NCBI RefSeq assembly: GCF_040493455.1
Contig: NZ_JANFDA010000009.1
Span: 1 to 64,000 of the forward strand
Length of the DNA stretch: 64,000 nucleotides
Source: Microcosmobacter sp040493455
GTDB lineage: Bacteria > Bacteroidota > Bacteroidia > Flavobacteriales > Flavobacteriaceae
Direction: 5' to 3'
A program made the position numbers and the translations under genes. The notes under the pieces are model-generated. The model was given only the letters and a program-made list of their open reading frames with translations, searched no databases and was not told the DNA's origin. Position 1 is the first letter of the stretch. The number at the start of each line of letters is the position of its first letter. Positions 32,497-41,589 of the stretch are shown piece by piece.

Positions 32497-32568
32497 AGCG
32501 AAAGACGGGATTTGAACCCGCGACCCTCACCTTGGCAAGGTGATGCTCTACCCCTGAGCTACTTTCGC
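32497..32568 (-). tRNA. tRNA-Gly(GCC)
   Basis: The 72-base minus-strand gene begins GCGAAAGTAGCTCAGGGGTAG, has the anticodon stem-loop CACCTTGCCAAGGTG (anticodon GCC) and T-arm CGCGGGTTCAAATCCCG, and ends CTTTCGC plus T; CCA is not encoded. It lies 21 bp before tRNA-Leu in the same orientation, so both are probably one transcript. Confidence 0.95.
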
Positions 32569-32657
32569 AGTCATTTAAAATGAACGTACAATCTTTCGAT
32601 TGCGGATGCAAATTTAAACTATTTCTTATAATTGCAAAGGCTTTAAAGCAAAATAAT

Positions 32658-35270
32658 TTAAGCTTGTTTCTTTTTAAGGAGCATTCGCTTTATTTCGTTG
32701 AGCTTCATAAGAGCTTCTACAGGCGTCAATGTATTGATATCTGTGTGCAGAATTTCATCCTTAATTTCTTCAAGCAGAGGATCATCCAAGTTAAAGAAAC
32801 TCAACTGTAAATCGTCTTTCAATGACTTTACCTTATCGGTTAGCTCTTCACTAGAATGCGACTTTTCCAGCTTCTCTAAGATTTTATTCGCGCGTCGTAT
32901 CACCTGCTGTGGCATTCCAGCCATTCGTGCGACATGGATTCCAAAACTATGCTCACTTCCGCCTTCGACAAGTTTACGCAGAAACAAGACGTTATCTTTT
33001 AACTCCTTAACAGCAACATTGTAGTTCTTAATGCGCTCAAAAGTTTCAGTCATTTCGTTGAGCTCATGGTAATGTGTTGCAAATAATGTTTTAGGCTTGG
33101 CAGGATGTTCATGCAAATATTCGCTAATTGCCCAAGCTATCGAAATACCATCATAGGTGCTTGTACCTCTTCCAATTTCATCCAACAACACCAAGCTTCG
33201 ATCCGAAATATTATTCAGGATAGATGCTGTTTCATTCATTTCGACCATAAAAGTCGATTCTCCCATCGAGATATTATCGCTAGCTCCCACTCTCGTGAAT
33301 ATTTTATCTACGATACCAATCTGTGCTTCAGCAGCAGGTACAAAACAACCGATCTGAGCCAATAAAACAATCAGAGCGGCTTGACGCAGAATAGCGGATT
33401 TACCAGACATATTTGGCCCAGTAATCATTATGATTTGTTGCGAATCTCTATCGAGGTGTACATCATTGGCTATATACGATTCTCCAAGTGGTAATTGCTT
33501 TTCTATAACGGGATGCCTTCCATCTTTTATAGTTAAATCAAAAGACTCATTCATCATTGGCTTGATGTAATTATTATCTTTTGACAATTGTGCAAAGCCA
33601 CAGAGGCAATCTAACTGCCCAATTAAATGTGCATTTTGTTGAACGGATTTAATGAATGAATTCATCCACATTACCAACTCAGAAAACAGTTGCTGTTCTA
33701 TTGCTAGAATACGTTCTTCTGCGCCCAAAATCTTAGCCTCGTATTCTTTGAGTTCCTCAGTGATGTAACGCTCTGCATTAACCAGAGTTTGCTTTCTAAT
33801 CCATTCTTCTGGCACCTTATCCTTGTGTGTATTGCGAACTTCGATATAGTACCCAAATACATTATTTGACGCAATCTTCAATGAAGGAATCCCAGTGCGT
33901 TCACTTTCTCGCTCTAGCATACTGTCCAAGTACGCTTTCCCTGAAGAAGATAGTCCTCTGAGTTCGTCTAACTCCATTGAAAATCCTTCAGCAATGGTAC
34001 TCCCTTTCAGGATATTTACTGGTGCTTCCTCGTTTAGTGTTTGCTTGATTTTTTCTCGGAGTATATCACAACTCTGTATTTGAGTGCCTATGATTTTCAA
34101 AGACTCATTTTCGCAATTTGAAGCTAATGCTTTTATCGGGACAATAGCTTCTAAAGAATTTTTAAGTTGAACAACTTCTCGAGGCGTCACCTTTGCCGTT
34201 GCTACTTTAGAGATAAGGCGCTCTATATCGCCTATATGCTTTATATGATTCCGAATCTTTTGAAGTGTGGTCTCATGTGTGTTGAGATAATCCACCACCT
34301 CATGACGTTCATTAATCTTATCCAAATGCTTTAAAGGCAAAGCCAACCATCGCTTTAGGGTTCTTCCTCCCATTGGCGAAATGGTCTTATCGATAATATC
34401 TAATAAGGTTACTGCATTGGTATTTGTAGAATGGTATAGCTCTAGATTTCTAATCGTAAACTTATCCATCCACACGTATTCATCTTCTGCAATTCTAGAA
34501 ATTGAGGTAATATGCTGAAGCTTATGGTGCTGTGTTTCGCCCAAGTAATGTAAAATAGCTCCTGAAGCGATAATGCCTTCATACAAATCTTCAATTCCAA
34601 ATCCCTTCAAGGTTTTGGTATCAAAATGTTTAATAAGTGTTTCGTTGGCATAATCGGTTTGAAACACCCAATCTTCTAAATAAAATGTATGGAAGTCGTT
34701 ACCAAACACTTCATTAAATTCTTGACGTTTCTGTTTAGAAACTAAAACCTCGCTCGGATTAAAATTCTGAAGCAACTTATCGACATACTCTGCATTGCCC
34801 TGAGAAGTTAAGAATTCTCCTGTGGAAACATCCAAAAAGGATACACCAATTTTTTGTTTATCAAAATATACAGAACATAAGAAGTTATTGGTCTTAGAGC
34901 TAAGCACCTCATCGTTGAGGGCTACTCCTGGTGTCACCAATTCTGTGACGCCACGCTTTACAATCTTCTTGGTAAGCTTTGGATCTTCCAATTGATCACA
35001 AATGGCAACACGTTCACCAGCTTTGACAAGCTTTGGCAAATATGTGTTTAGCGAATGATGCGGAAATCCAGCCAACTCAGTTTCACTCTCACTCCCAGCA
35101 CCTCTTTTGGTAAGAATAATATCCAGTATCTTGGCTGTTTTTACTGCATCGCTCCCAAAGGTTTCGTAAAAATCACCTACTCTAAATAATAACAATGCAT
35201 CAGGATACTTAGCTTTAATAGCATTGTATTGTTGCATTAACGGAGTTTCTTTTTTTGCTTTTTTAGCCAA
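32658..35270 (-). CDS. mutS: DNA mismatch repair protein MutS
   Basis: The 870-residue protein has the MutS domain order: mismatch-binding domain I with F-R-V-G-D-F-Y-E-T-F (Phe/Glu that contact the mismatch, about residues 24-33), connector, lever and clamp, then the ATPase with Walker A GPNMSGKS, Walker B VLLDEIGRGTSTYDG and the following TLFATHYHEL. It recognises mispaired bases and recruits MutL. The AKKAKKETPLMQQY start fits the usual N-terminus. Its promoter overlaps that of the divergent SpoU gene; downstream lie the tRNA genes in the same direction. Confidence 0.97.
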   Translation of the reverse strand: MAKKAKKETPLMQQYNAIKAKYPDALLLFRVGDFYETFGSDAVKTAKILDIILTKRGAGSESETELAGFPHHSLNTYLPKLVKAGERVAICDQLEDPKLTKKIVKRGVTELVTPGVALNDEVLSSKTNNFLCSVYFDKQKIGVSFLDVSTGEFLTSQGNAEYVDKLLQNFNPSEVLVSKQKRQEFNEVFGNDFHTFYLEDWVFQTDYANETLIKHFDTKTLKGFGIEDLYEGIIASGAILHYLGETQHHKLQHITSISRIAEDEYVWMDKFTIRNLELYHSTNTNAVTLLDIIDKTISPMGGRTLKRWLALPLKHLDKINERHEVVDYLNTHETTLQKIRNHIKHIGDIERLISKVATAKVTPREVVQLKNSLEAIVPIKALASNCENESLKIIGTQIQSCDILREKIKQTLNEEAPVNILKGSTIAEGFSMELDELRGLSSSGKAYLDSMLERESERTGIPSLKIASNNVFGYYIEVRNTHKDKVPEEWIRKQTLVNAERYITEELKEYEAKILGAEERILAIEQQLFSELVMWMNSFIKSVQQNAHLIGQLDCLCGFAQLSKDNNYIKPMMNESFDLTIKDGRHPVIEKQLPLGESYIANDVHLDRDSQQIIMITGPNMSGKSAILRQAALIVLLAQIGCFVPAAEAQIGIVDKIFTRVGASDNISMGESTFMVEMNETASILNNISDRSLVLLDEIGRGTSTYDGISIAWAISEYLHEHPAKPKTLFATHYHELNEMTETFERIKNYNVAVKELKDNVLFLRKLVEGGSEHSFGIHVARMAGMPQQVIRRANKILEKLEKSHSSEELTDKVKSLKDDLQLSFFNLDDPLLEEIKDEILHTDINTLTPVEALMKLNEIKRMLLKKKQA

Positions 35271-35291
35271 TGATATCTATGTTTTTAATCT

Positions 35292-35308
35292 TACTTTTGC
35301 CAAAAGTA
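35292..35308. promoter_or_regulatory. Overlapping divergent -7 elements in one palindrome
   Basis: TACTTTTG (35292-35299, plus) and TACTTTTG (35308-35301, minus) share the 17-base palindrome TACTTTTGcCAAAAGTA. They are correctly placed as -7 elements for the SpoU methylase (+) and mutS (-), which would compete for RNA polymerase. Confidence 0.55.
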
Positions 35309-35391
35309 GAAGTATGCTAAAATAGTTATATTTCTATGTTTTAAGCGATTAAAAAAACGGAAAGTTATCTACAATTTGAAGGACTTATCAA

Positions 35392-35925
35392 ATGCGAAAA
35401 TTAAAAAATAGCGAATTAGACAGATTAGATATTGACGCGTTTAAAAAGGCTAAGAAAACACCACTTATTATTGTTCTTGATAATATTAGAAGTCTAAACA
35501 ATATTGGTTCTGTCTTTAGAACAAGTGATGCTTTCCTTATCGAAAAGATTTACCTCTGCGGTATTACAGCAAAGCCACCGCACAAAGACATTCATAAAAC
35601 GGCTTTAGGCAGCACCGAAACGGTCGATTGGGAATATGCTGAACATACTATAGATGTCGTAACATCACTCCAAAAGAAGAATGTAAAAGTTTGTGCTATA
35701 GAACAGGCAGAACATGCCACGATGCTCAATGCCTTTACTCCTGAACCTAATACTACTTATGCAATAATTTTTGGAAATGAAGTGAAAGGTGTATCACAAG
35801 ACGTTGTTACTGCAAGTGATCATGTGATTGAAATCCCGCAATTTGGCACCAAGCACTCGCTCAATATCTCTGTAAGCTGTGGCGTTGTGGTTTGGGATCT
35901 GTTTTCTAAGATGAATGATAAATAA
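35392..35925 (+). CDS. SpoU/TrmH-family RNA 2'-O-methyltransferase
   Basis: The 177-residue protein is a bare SPOUT domain: motif 1 N-I-R-S-L-N-N-I-G-S-V-F-R-T-S-D-A (about 30-47), motif 2 IIFGNEVKGV (about 125) and motif 3 IPQFGTKHSLNISVSCGVVVW (about 148-168), forming the trefoil knot that binds S-adenosylmethionine. It lacks the extra N-terminal substrate-binding domain of larger RlmB-type enzymes. It methylates a ribose in tRNA or rRNA; the position cannot be told from sequence. Confidence 0.9.
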   Translation: MRKLKNSELDRLDIDAFKKAKKTPLIIVLDNIRSLNNIGSVFRTSDAFLIEKIYLCGITAKPPHKDIHKTALGSTETVDWEYAEHTIDVVTSLQKKNVKVCAIEQAEHATMLNAFTPEPNTTYAIIFGNEVKGVSQDVVTASDHVIEIPQFGTKHSLNISVSCGVVVWDLFSKMNDK

Positions 35926-35933
35926 CGCTACAA

Positions 35934-35972
35934 CTTCTCGATACTAAATTCTTTTCAGAATTTCACTCGAAG
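35934..35972. repeat. Candidate extragenic palindromic repeat
   Basis: Between two converging genes, CTTCTCGATACTAAATTC ... GAATTTCACTCGAAGTGA includes two nested inverted repeats (AAATTC/GAATTT and TCACT/AGTGA). The string CACTCGAAGTGACG recalls extragenic repeats scattered through flavobacterial genomes. It may double as the shared terminator of the two genes. Confidence 0.35.
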
Positions 35973-35982
35973 TGACGATAGC

Positions 35983-37086
35983 TTACAAAGCATTCTTCTG
36001 ATGATTGAAAAACGCATCTGCCTGGTTCTGCATTAACTCTCGTGCTTTCTTACGCTTGTAGTCCAATAGCTCTTCCTCATCAGCAATGTCATTGTAGACT
36101 CTATTGTTGACATCTCTATCCGTAGCCAATAGCACATTGCGCTCGTTTACTTTTTGCTCTACCCAGGTCTTCACTGTGGTTTCAGCATCTTCTAGTTTAT
36201 AATCAAACTCGCCTTTTGGAGATATTAATTTGGCAAAAATCGGTGAGGTTTCAATAGCTAAAAACAATAAAAAGATGAAAAATGAAGGTAACCAAGGTAG
36301 CTTTCCTAGCGCATTAATACGAGCCATTAACCCATCAAAGCCATCAATTACTGGCTGAGTTGTGGTCACCTTATTGGCATAGTCTGCATTGAGTTGTGCT
36401 ATTTGCGCTTCAATAGTTTCAATCTTGGCTTTATTTTCTGCTTTGAGTGTATTCAATTCAGCTAGAGCAGCATCATGCTTTTCGCGTTTTTCTTTATATA
36501 CAGGCCCTTTGCCAAGTAGCTTAGTGCCTGCAGTGCCTTCTGCTTCAGAAATATACACATCGTATAATGCATTCACTTCTGTTTCTTTTGTTGCAACTTG
36601 CCCCTGAAGCATTAGTATTTCAGAATTAAGATCTTCAATCTTTGGTGTGAATTGTTCCGCAATCTGTGTTTGATTATTGAGCGTCATAGCGTTTTTCTCC
36701 TCAAGAAGTACTTGATCAATTTCCTTTTGAAAAATCTTAAGCTCTAAAGGTTTTGAAATGACAACAGCTATAATCACAGCCAAAAAGATTCTTGGCAATG
36801 CCTGAATGAATTCATCTATAACTGAGTTTCGCTTTTTGATCGTAGAAACGATATAACGATCGAGATTAAAGATGAGTAACCCCCAAACAAACCCAAATGC
36901 TATCGCAGTAATATAGTTATCAAAAACAGTATATAAAGCATAAGATGCGGCTATAAACGCCATAACTGCTGTAAAGAACACTGTGGCTCCAATACCAGCA
37001 TATTTATTCTGCTCTCCGTTAGAACAGGTTTCGAGAATGTCTGTATCAGCTCCGGAACAAACGATGAAAAATTGTTTCAACATCAC
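35983..37086 (-). CDS. DUF4407 membrane protein
   Basis: The 367-residue protein has an N-terminal Cys-containing segment, four membrane helices (two near 33-75, one near 90-115, one near 262-282) and a long central coiled coil (about 130-250) rich in Glu, Lys, Ala and Gln that projects from the membrane. This is the layout of the DUF4407 family, whose function is unknown. It is transcribed alone, convergent with the SpoU gene. Confidence 0.85.
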   Translation of the reverse strand: MMLKQFFIVCSGADTDILETCSNGEQNKYAGIGATVFFTAVMAFIAASYALYTVFDNYITAIAFGFVWGLLIFNLDRYIVSTIKKRNSVIDEFIQALPRIFLAVIIAVVISKPLELKIFQKEIDQVLLEEKNAMTLNNQTQIAEQFTPKIEDLNSEILMLQGQVATKETEVNALYDVYISEAEGTAGTKLLGKGPVYKEKREKHDAALAELNTLKAENKAKIETIEAQIAQLNADYANKVTTTQPVIDGFDGLMARINALGKLPWLPSFFIFLLFLAIETSPIFAKLISPKGEFDYKLEDAETTVKTWVEQKVNERNVLLATDRDVNNRVYNDIADEEELLDYKRKKARELMQNQADAFFNHQKNAL

Positions 37087-37144
37087 ACTCTAATTTTTTG
37101 ATTGATTAGTTATTAGAACGCTAAAAATGCTGGTTTGTTACAAA

Positions 37145-37167
37145 AAAGCCTCGAAAATCGAGGCTTT
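37145..37167 (-). terminator. Terminator of the BlaI-M56 operon
   Basis: On the minus strand AAAGCCTCGA and TCGAGGCTTT (three-base loop) are followed by six Ts, four bases after the stop of the M56 gene. Confidence 0.9.
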
Positions 37168-37170
37168 AAC

Positions 37171-39168
37171 TTAGTTTTTACTTTTTTGCTTTCGTAATTT
37201 CTTTGATTTGGAATAGATATGAACTGTTTTCTTTCCATTCACTTCCTTGTACTCTACATGTCCCGGAGATTTACCTTTAGACATTCTTAAAGCTTCTTCA
37301 GCACTAATCTTTTTACCTTCAAAATAAAACTCTGCACCTTCTTTAGCTAATTGTTCTAAACTTTTTGGTGGTGGCGGTGGTGGAACCTCAACCACTTCTA
37401 CTAATTTTCTTGGTTTTGACCTTACTTTTTTAACCTTAGGGTATTTTTTAGCATACTCAGCTATAATCTTTTTATAGCGTCGTTTTTCTTCATCGGTTGC
37501 ATTTGGAGGAAGTGGTGGTGGTGGAGGCGGAACCTCTACGACCTCAACTTTTACTGGTCTTGGTACTTCTTTTACCTCTGCAACTGCTTTTCGTCTTTTC
37601 TTCTCTTTGCTAGTTTTTTCTGTATAGGCTTTATACTCCTTGTAAGCCTTTAAAGCCTTTTCATACTTCTTCATTTCAGCATCCGAAGCATTCTTTGGAG
37701 GTTTTGGCGGCACTTCTCTTACTTGTATCCTAGTAGGAGTCACCTTTCTCAACTTAGCCTTACTTACTTTTTCTTTATACTCCTTCAAAGATTTCTCATA
37801 TACTTTCAGTTGTTCTGCCGTAGCATTTTTTGGTGCTGGTGGCGGTGGTGGCGGTAAAGGAATACTTGGGAATGACTCAGCACTTTCTCTTTGTGCTTTG
37901 GTCATCTTACCATATATGTGTTTCATTCGAGCAAGCTCCTTTTCGTATATCCTTATGGATTCTCCTTTCTTTACTGAATTGTACTTTCTTGCCAACTTAT
38001 TGTACTCGGCCATTTCTTCCTTTGTAGCACCTTCCTGAAATATACGCTTGGTCAGAAATGTACGCTTGGGCATTTCAGCAGGAATAGGAGGTGTCATTTT
38101 AATATTGTACTTCGCCTTCTCTTCTTCCGAGATAACGCTAAAAACTTCATCAGCTTTTGCCTTTAAAGCTTTCAAGTTTGAATTATCATTACGCTCAGTT
38201 TTTAACCATAATGCAAGAGCATCTGTATACTGCTTAGAAAGCATGTGATAGGTTTCAATCTCTTTATTTAGTTCTATAATATCATTAGACTTCTGAACAG
38301 GCGTTTTTTTAGTTACCACTTTTTCTTGACTAAAGCCATAAACCAGAACTGCTAGAAGCGGCAAGAGTAACAAGCTTCTTATCCAGACGCTTCGCCTTGA
38401 CGTTTTTGTTTTCATAATTGTTAATCGTTTTTTGATGGATGAATAATTAAATGCATGAACCAATTCTGCCTTACTTTCATAGGAAGAAAAAGCCAATACA
38501 ATTTCTTGGTATACTGATAGCGAAACGCCCTGATTAATTACTGCTGCATCTGCTAAATACTCGTGATTGAGTTTTATGTCTTTCTTTAGTAAATAAATCA
38601 ATGGATTGAACCACAGTACTATCTGTAATAATTCTATAAAGAGTATGTCTACACTATGCTGTTGTTTGGCATGAGCTTGCTCGTGCAACTGAACGGCTTC
38701 AGGAATCTCATTGTTTTCATATTTAGTCTTATCGAAGAAAATATAGTTGAAAAATGTATGAGGTACTGCCAACTTCTGAAGCAATACATTAGTAAATCCG
38801 TTGTGATGCTGTTTTGGATTGTTCACAATCTTCGTTCGGATACTGAAAAGGTTAATCAAAAATTTGCAGCCAAAAATGATTACTCCCAATCCGTAAATAG
38901 TCCAAGCCACCATTACCAAAATGCTTAGAAACTGATCCGTCTGCGCTCCATCGTTTCCTTCAGAAATCAATACCATTTCTGATACTGATTGTAAAGGCTG
39001 TTCAACAATTGTTGTAAACGTAATAGAAGGAATTATTACGGCTGCAAATAATGTGAGTAGCAAATAGTATCGCTTGAATCTGTGAATAGATTCTTTTTCT
39101 AAGAATAACTTATAGAAAACCTGAAGTATTAACAGGCAAGCACTAAATTTTAAAACATATACTATCAT
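37171..39168 (-). CDS. M56/BlaR1-like membrane metalloprotease with proline-rich periplasmic extension
   Basis: The 665-residue protein has an N-terminal M56 domain with membrane helices (about 3-20, 38-55, 85-105, 180-200) and the zinc site LHEQAHAKQQHS (His162-His166), followed downstream by the LNHEYLADAAVI helix. A fourth segment near 258-278 crosses the membrane. The rest (about 285-665) lies outside: four polyproline blocks (up to six Pro in a row) alternate with Lys/Glu helices of the form NA-T/S-x-E-x-K-x-Y-E-K-x-L-K-x-Y-K. This replaces the penicillin-binding sensor of true BlaR1. It overlaps the blaI-type gene by one base, the usual pair in which the protease inactivates the repressor. 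Confidence 0.85.
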   Translation of the reverse strand: MIVYVLKFSACLLILQVFYKLFLEKESIHRFKRYYLLLTLFAAVIIPSITFTTIVEQPLQSVSEMVLISEGNDGAQTDQFLSILVMVAWTIYGLGVIIFGCKFLINLFSIRTKIVNNPKQHHNGFTNVLLQKLAVPHTFFNYIFFDKTKYENNEIPEAVQLHEQAHAKQQHSVDILFIELLQIVLWFNPLIYLLKKDIKLNHEYLADAAVINQGVSLSVYQEIVLAFSSYESKAELVHAFNYSSIKKRLTIMKTKTSRRSVWIRSLLLLPLLAVLVYGFSQEKVVTKKTPVQKSNDIIELNKEIETYHMLSKQYTDALALWLKTERNDNSNLKALKAKADEVFSVISEEEKAKYNIKMTPPIPAEMPKRTFLTKRIFQEGATKEEMAEYNKLARKYNSVKKGESIRIYEKELARMKHIYGKMTKAQRESAESFPSIPLPPPPPPAPKNATAEQLKVYEKSLKEYKEKVSKAKLRKVTPTRIQVREVPPKPPKNASDAEMKKYEKALKAYKEYKAYTEKTSKEKKRRKAVAEVKEVPRPVKVEVVEVPPPPPPLPPNATDEEKRRYKKIIAEYAKKYPKVKKVRSKPRKLVEVVEVPPPPPPKSLEQLAKEGAEFYFEGKKISAEEALRMSKGKSPGHVEYKEVNGKKTVHIYSKSKKLRKQKSKN

Positions 39169-39533
39169 TACTTCTTTTCTATTTCTTTATCTATAATCTG
39201 CTTCAACGCTTCTAATTCTTCTTTACTTAGATCTGTTTCCTGAGTAAAGAACGAAGCAAATTGCGAGGCACTGTCGTTGAAAAAGGTTTTTATAAGCGTG
39301 TTTACATGCTTAGAGAAATATGCTTTTTTCTTTACCAAAGGGAAGTATTCTCTAGATTTCCCAAAGAGTTTATAGTCGACATAACCTTTATCTATCATAC
39401 GCTTTAGCAATGTAGCTACTGTTGTCGTAGCTGGTTTTGGCTCAGGATAGGCATCGAGCAAATCTTTCATGAAAGCACGATCTAGTTTCCAGAGGTATTG
39501 CATTAATTGTTCTTCAGATTTTGATAGTTGCAT
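39168..39533 (-). CDS. BlaI/MecI/CopY-type transcriptional repressor
   Basis: The 121-residue protein is a typical BlaI winged helix: SEEQLMQYLWKLDRAFMKDLLDAYPEPKPATTTVATLLKRMIDKGYV covers the recognition helix, and a C-terminal helical dimer part (about 85-120) follows. BlaI proteins bind TACA-nn-TGTA boxes as dimers and are cleaved after a signal from the cognate M56 protease, encoded directly downstream. Two exact boxes lie just upstream at 39557-39596, so it should repress its own operon and perhaps the divergent M28 gene. Confidence 0.92.
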   Translation of the reverse strand: MQLSKSEEQLMQYLWKLDRAFMKDLLDAYPEPKPATTTVATLLKRMIDKGYVDYKLFGKSREYFPLVKKKAYFSKHVNTLIKTFFNDSASQFASFFTQETDLSKEELEALKQIIDKEIEKK

Positions 39534-39556
39534 ACTCTACACAATTAGAATTAACT

Positions 39557-39596
39557 CTACAAATGTAGAAATAAATTTTTGATTCTACAAATGTAG
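39557..39596. promoter_or_regulatory. Two BlaI operator boxes CTACAAATGTAG
   Basis: The 12-base palindrome CTACAAATGTAG occurs at 39557-39568 and 39585-39596, 28 bp apart, and fits the BlaI/MecI consensus TACAnnTGTA exactly. They sit between the blaI-type gene (start 39533) and the divergent M28 peptidase (start 39655), so both genes could be controlled. Confidence 0.85.
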
Positions 39597-39654
39597 AGTA
39601 TACTTTATCTCTAAAAGCCTTATCTTTGGTGGCTATTGCTATAAACCCCATAAA

Positions 39655-41028
39655 ATGAACAAGCTGTTTTTGAATACGTTGTGTTGCGTTTTGTTTGCTG
39701 CATTTAGTTATGGACAAACAATACAAGATTTAATGGATGCTGTTACTGAAGCAAACCTACAAACTACCGTAAATGAATTTTCTGGTGCGGTTTCCACTAC
39801 TGTTGGAGGTAATCCTGTTACCATAACAAATAGACAGCAAGCCAACAATGATCTAGCTGCAGATTATTTGGTAGAACAATTCATGTCTATGGATAATCTT
39901 ACAATCACTGACCAGGCGTTTAATACTAACGGTAGAAATATTATAGCAACACAATTAGGAAAAACAAATCCTGATGACATTTACATGATCTGCGCACATT
40001 ATGATACTGTTGCTGATTTTTGTGCGGATGATAATGCCACAGGAACCACTGCTGTTTTAGAAATAGCAAGAATATTATCTACGCAATGTTTTGATAACAC
40101 TATCATTTATGCCTTATGGGATGAAGAAGAAATTGGATTAAGAGGTTCTTCTCATTATGCAAATTTGGCCAATACAAATGGCGACAATATTCTTGGAGTT
40201 TTAAATATGGACATGATGGGTTATGATGGTGATAGCCCTGGACAACCTGGCGATAACGAGTTTGATATTGATGTTAGAAACTTCGCCAACTCCATTGCCA
40301 TGAAGGATGATATTATTGATGTATTAAATGCGTATACATTTGACTTAAGTGTCATCGTTGTAGACCCAGGCACAGCCGCAAGTGATCACGCAAGTTTCTG
40401 GGGCAATGGATATTCTGCAGTTTTGGTTGGTGAGTCTTGGGAAACTAATGACCAAACACCTTTCTATCATACATCTGGTGACGTAGCTTCTACACTAGAC
40501 TATCCTTACTTTACAGAAATGACTAAACTGGTTTTAGCCTATACTGCGACCAAAGGAAGTCTTGTTGCTGTGGATAATACAGTTACACAAACCCCTACTA
40601 TGTTGACCTCTAATCAAAGTTCTGCTACATATCAATGGTACGATTGCGATACTGACACTGCTATAGCTGGAGAGACTGGTCAATCGCTCACTGTAACATC
40701 AAACGGAGTTTATAGAGTCGAAGTAACAATAGGCACCTGTACAGAAGTTAGTGATTGTATTGTTTTTGACACACTCTCTACTGAGGAATTTGAGACTAAT
40801 GAAATAACAATTTTTCCAAATCCTGTATCAGATTCAATTAACATTAATACGCCTTTAACTGACGATTTAAAGTTTAAACTTATTGATGTTTCAGGTAAAG
40901 TAATATTGACCACAGAATCTGACCGTCAAAACACTTCAATAGATGTTTCAAAATTAGCATCTGGCGTCTACTTTTTAAGTATTTCTACAAGCGAAAAATC
41001 TGGTTTATTTAAGATTGTAAAAGAATAA
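39655..41028 (+). CDS. M28 aminopeptidase with T9SS sorting domain
   Basis: The 457-residue secreted enzyme has a signal peptide, an M28 core with metal ligands in CAHYDTVAD, ADDNATGTTA, WDEEEIGLRGS, LNMDMMGYDGD and ASDHASFWGNG...YHTSGD (about 115-285), an Ig-like domain (about 315-375, YQWYDCDTD) and a type A T9SS sorting domain (about 385-457, IFPNPVSDSINI). It is therefore exported through the outer membrane to cut peptides outside. It shares a regulatory region with the BlaI/M56 pair. Confidence 0.9.
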   Translation: MNKLFLNTLCCVLFAAFSYGQTIQDLMDAVTEANLQTTVNEFSGAVSTTVGGNPVTITNRQQANNDLAADYLVEQFMSMDNLTITDQAFNTNGRNIIATQLGKTNPDDIYMICAHYDTVADFCADDNATGTTAVLEIARILSTQCFDNTIIYALWDEEEIGLRGSSHYANLANTNGDNILGVLNMDMMGYDGDSPGQPGDNEFDIDVRNFANSIAMKDDIIDVLNAYTFDLSVIVVDPGTAASDHASFWGNGYSAVLVGESWETNDQTPFYHTSGDVASTLDYPYFTEMTKLVLAYTATKGSLVAVDNTVTQTPTMLTSNQSSATYQWYDCDTDTAIAGETGQSLTVTSNGVYRVEVTIGTCTEVSDCIVFDTLSTEEFETNEITIFPNPVSDSININTPLTDDLKFKLIDVSGKVILTTESDRQNTSIDVSKLASGVYFLSISTSEKSGLFKIVKE

Positions 41029-41076
41029 ATCCACTCTTTACATCAAGAGATATTTACTGCTCTTCAATTTATAAAA

Positions 41077-41134
41077 GCAACCAAAAAGTTGCGTATTAAA
41101 ATTATTCATTCTATATTAGCAACCGAAAAGTTGC
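41077..41134. promoter_or_regulatory. Two GCAAC-N6-GTTGC palindromes upstream of the AHSA1-ArsR operon
   Basis: GCAACCAAAAAGTTGC (41077-41092) and GCAACCGAAAAGTTGC (41119-41134) are near-identical inverted repeats with centres 42 bp apart, four helical turns. They lie in the leader or promoter of the operon that contains its own ArsR-type repressor and are its likely operators. Confidence 0.55.
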
Positions 41135-41160
41135 ATTTTAATCAAAAAAAACGAACAATT

Positions 41161-41589
41161 ATGAAAGATGTCATTACAAAAGAACGCACGTTCAACCGTT
41201 CCATTCAAGCTGTTTGGAATGCTATTTCTAAAGCAGAAGAGTTATCAGCATGGTTTATCGATGCAGATTTTAAAGCAGAAAAGGGGTACAACTACCGCTT
41301 TACGTCTTCCGGAGAAGAAAATTGCACAGCTATTGTAGGCGAAATTCTTGAAGCTGATCCTTACACATTATCTTATACATGGATTGTAGAAGGCACTAAA
41401 GCTGTAACTACAGTGACCTGGCGCTTAGAGTCTGAAGGTGAAAATACTAAGCTTTACCTCGAACATTCTGGTATTTCTAATTATGAAGGTGAAACGGCTG
41501 TGACAATGTTCAACAACTTTAATGGTGGTTGGGATAATTGTATGAGCGAATTAAACACATACTTAAAGAAAGAAGCACATGCAGGATAG
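41161..41589 (+). CDS. SRPBCC/AHSA1-domain protein
   Basis: Using the ATG at 41161 gives 142 residues starting MKDVITKERTFNRSIQAVWNAISKAEEL, the normal AHSA1 beginning. An upstream TTG at 41089 in the same frame is rejected because it lies inside the palindromic operator region. The fold (W-F-I-D-A-D-F near 40, C-terminal GGWDNCMSELNTYL helix) makes a hydrophobic ligand pocket. Such proteins in ArsR operons are thought to bind small organic ligands. It overlaps the ArsR gene by 11 bases. Confidence 0.85.
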   Translation: MKDVITKERTFNRSIQAVWNAISKAEELSAWFIDADFKAEKGYNYRFTSSGEENCTAIVGEILEADPYTLSYTWIVEGTKAVTTVTWRLESEGENTKLYLEHSGISNYEGETAVTMFNNFNGGWDNCMSELNTYLKKEAHAG

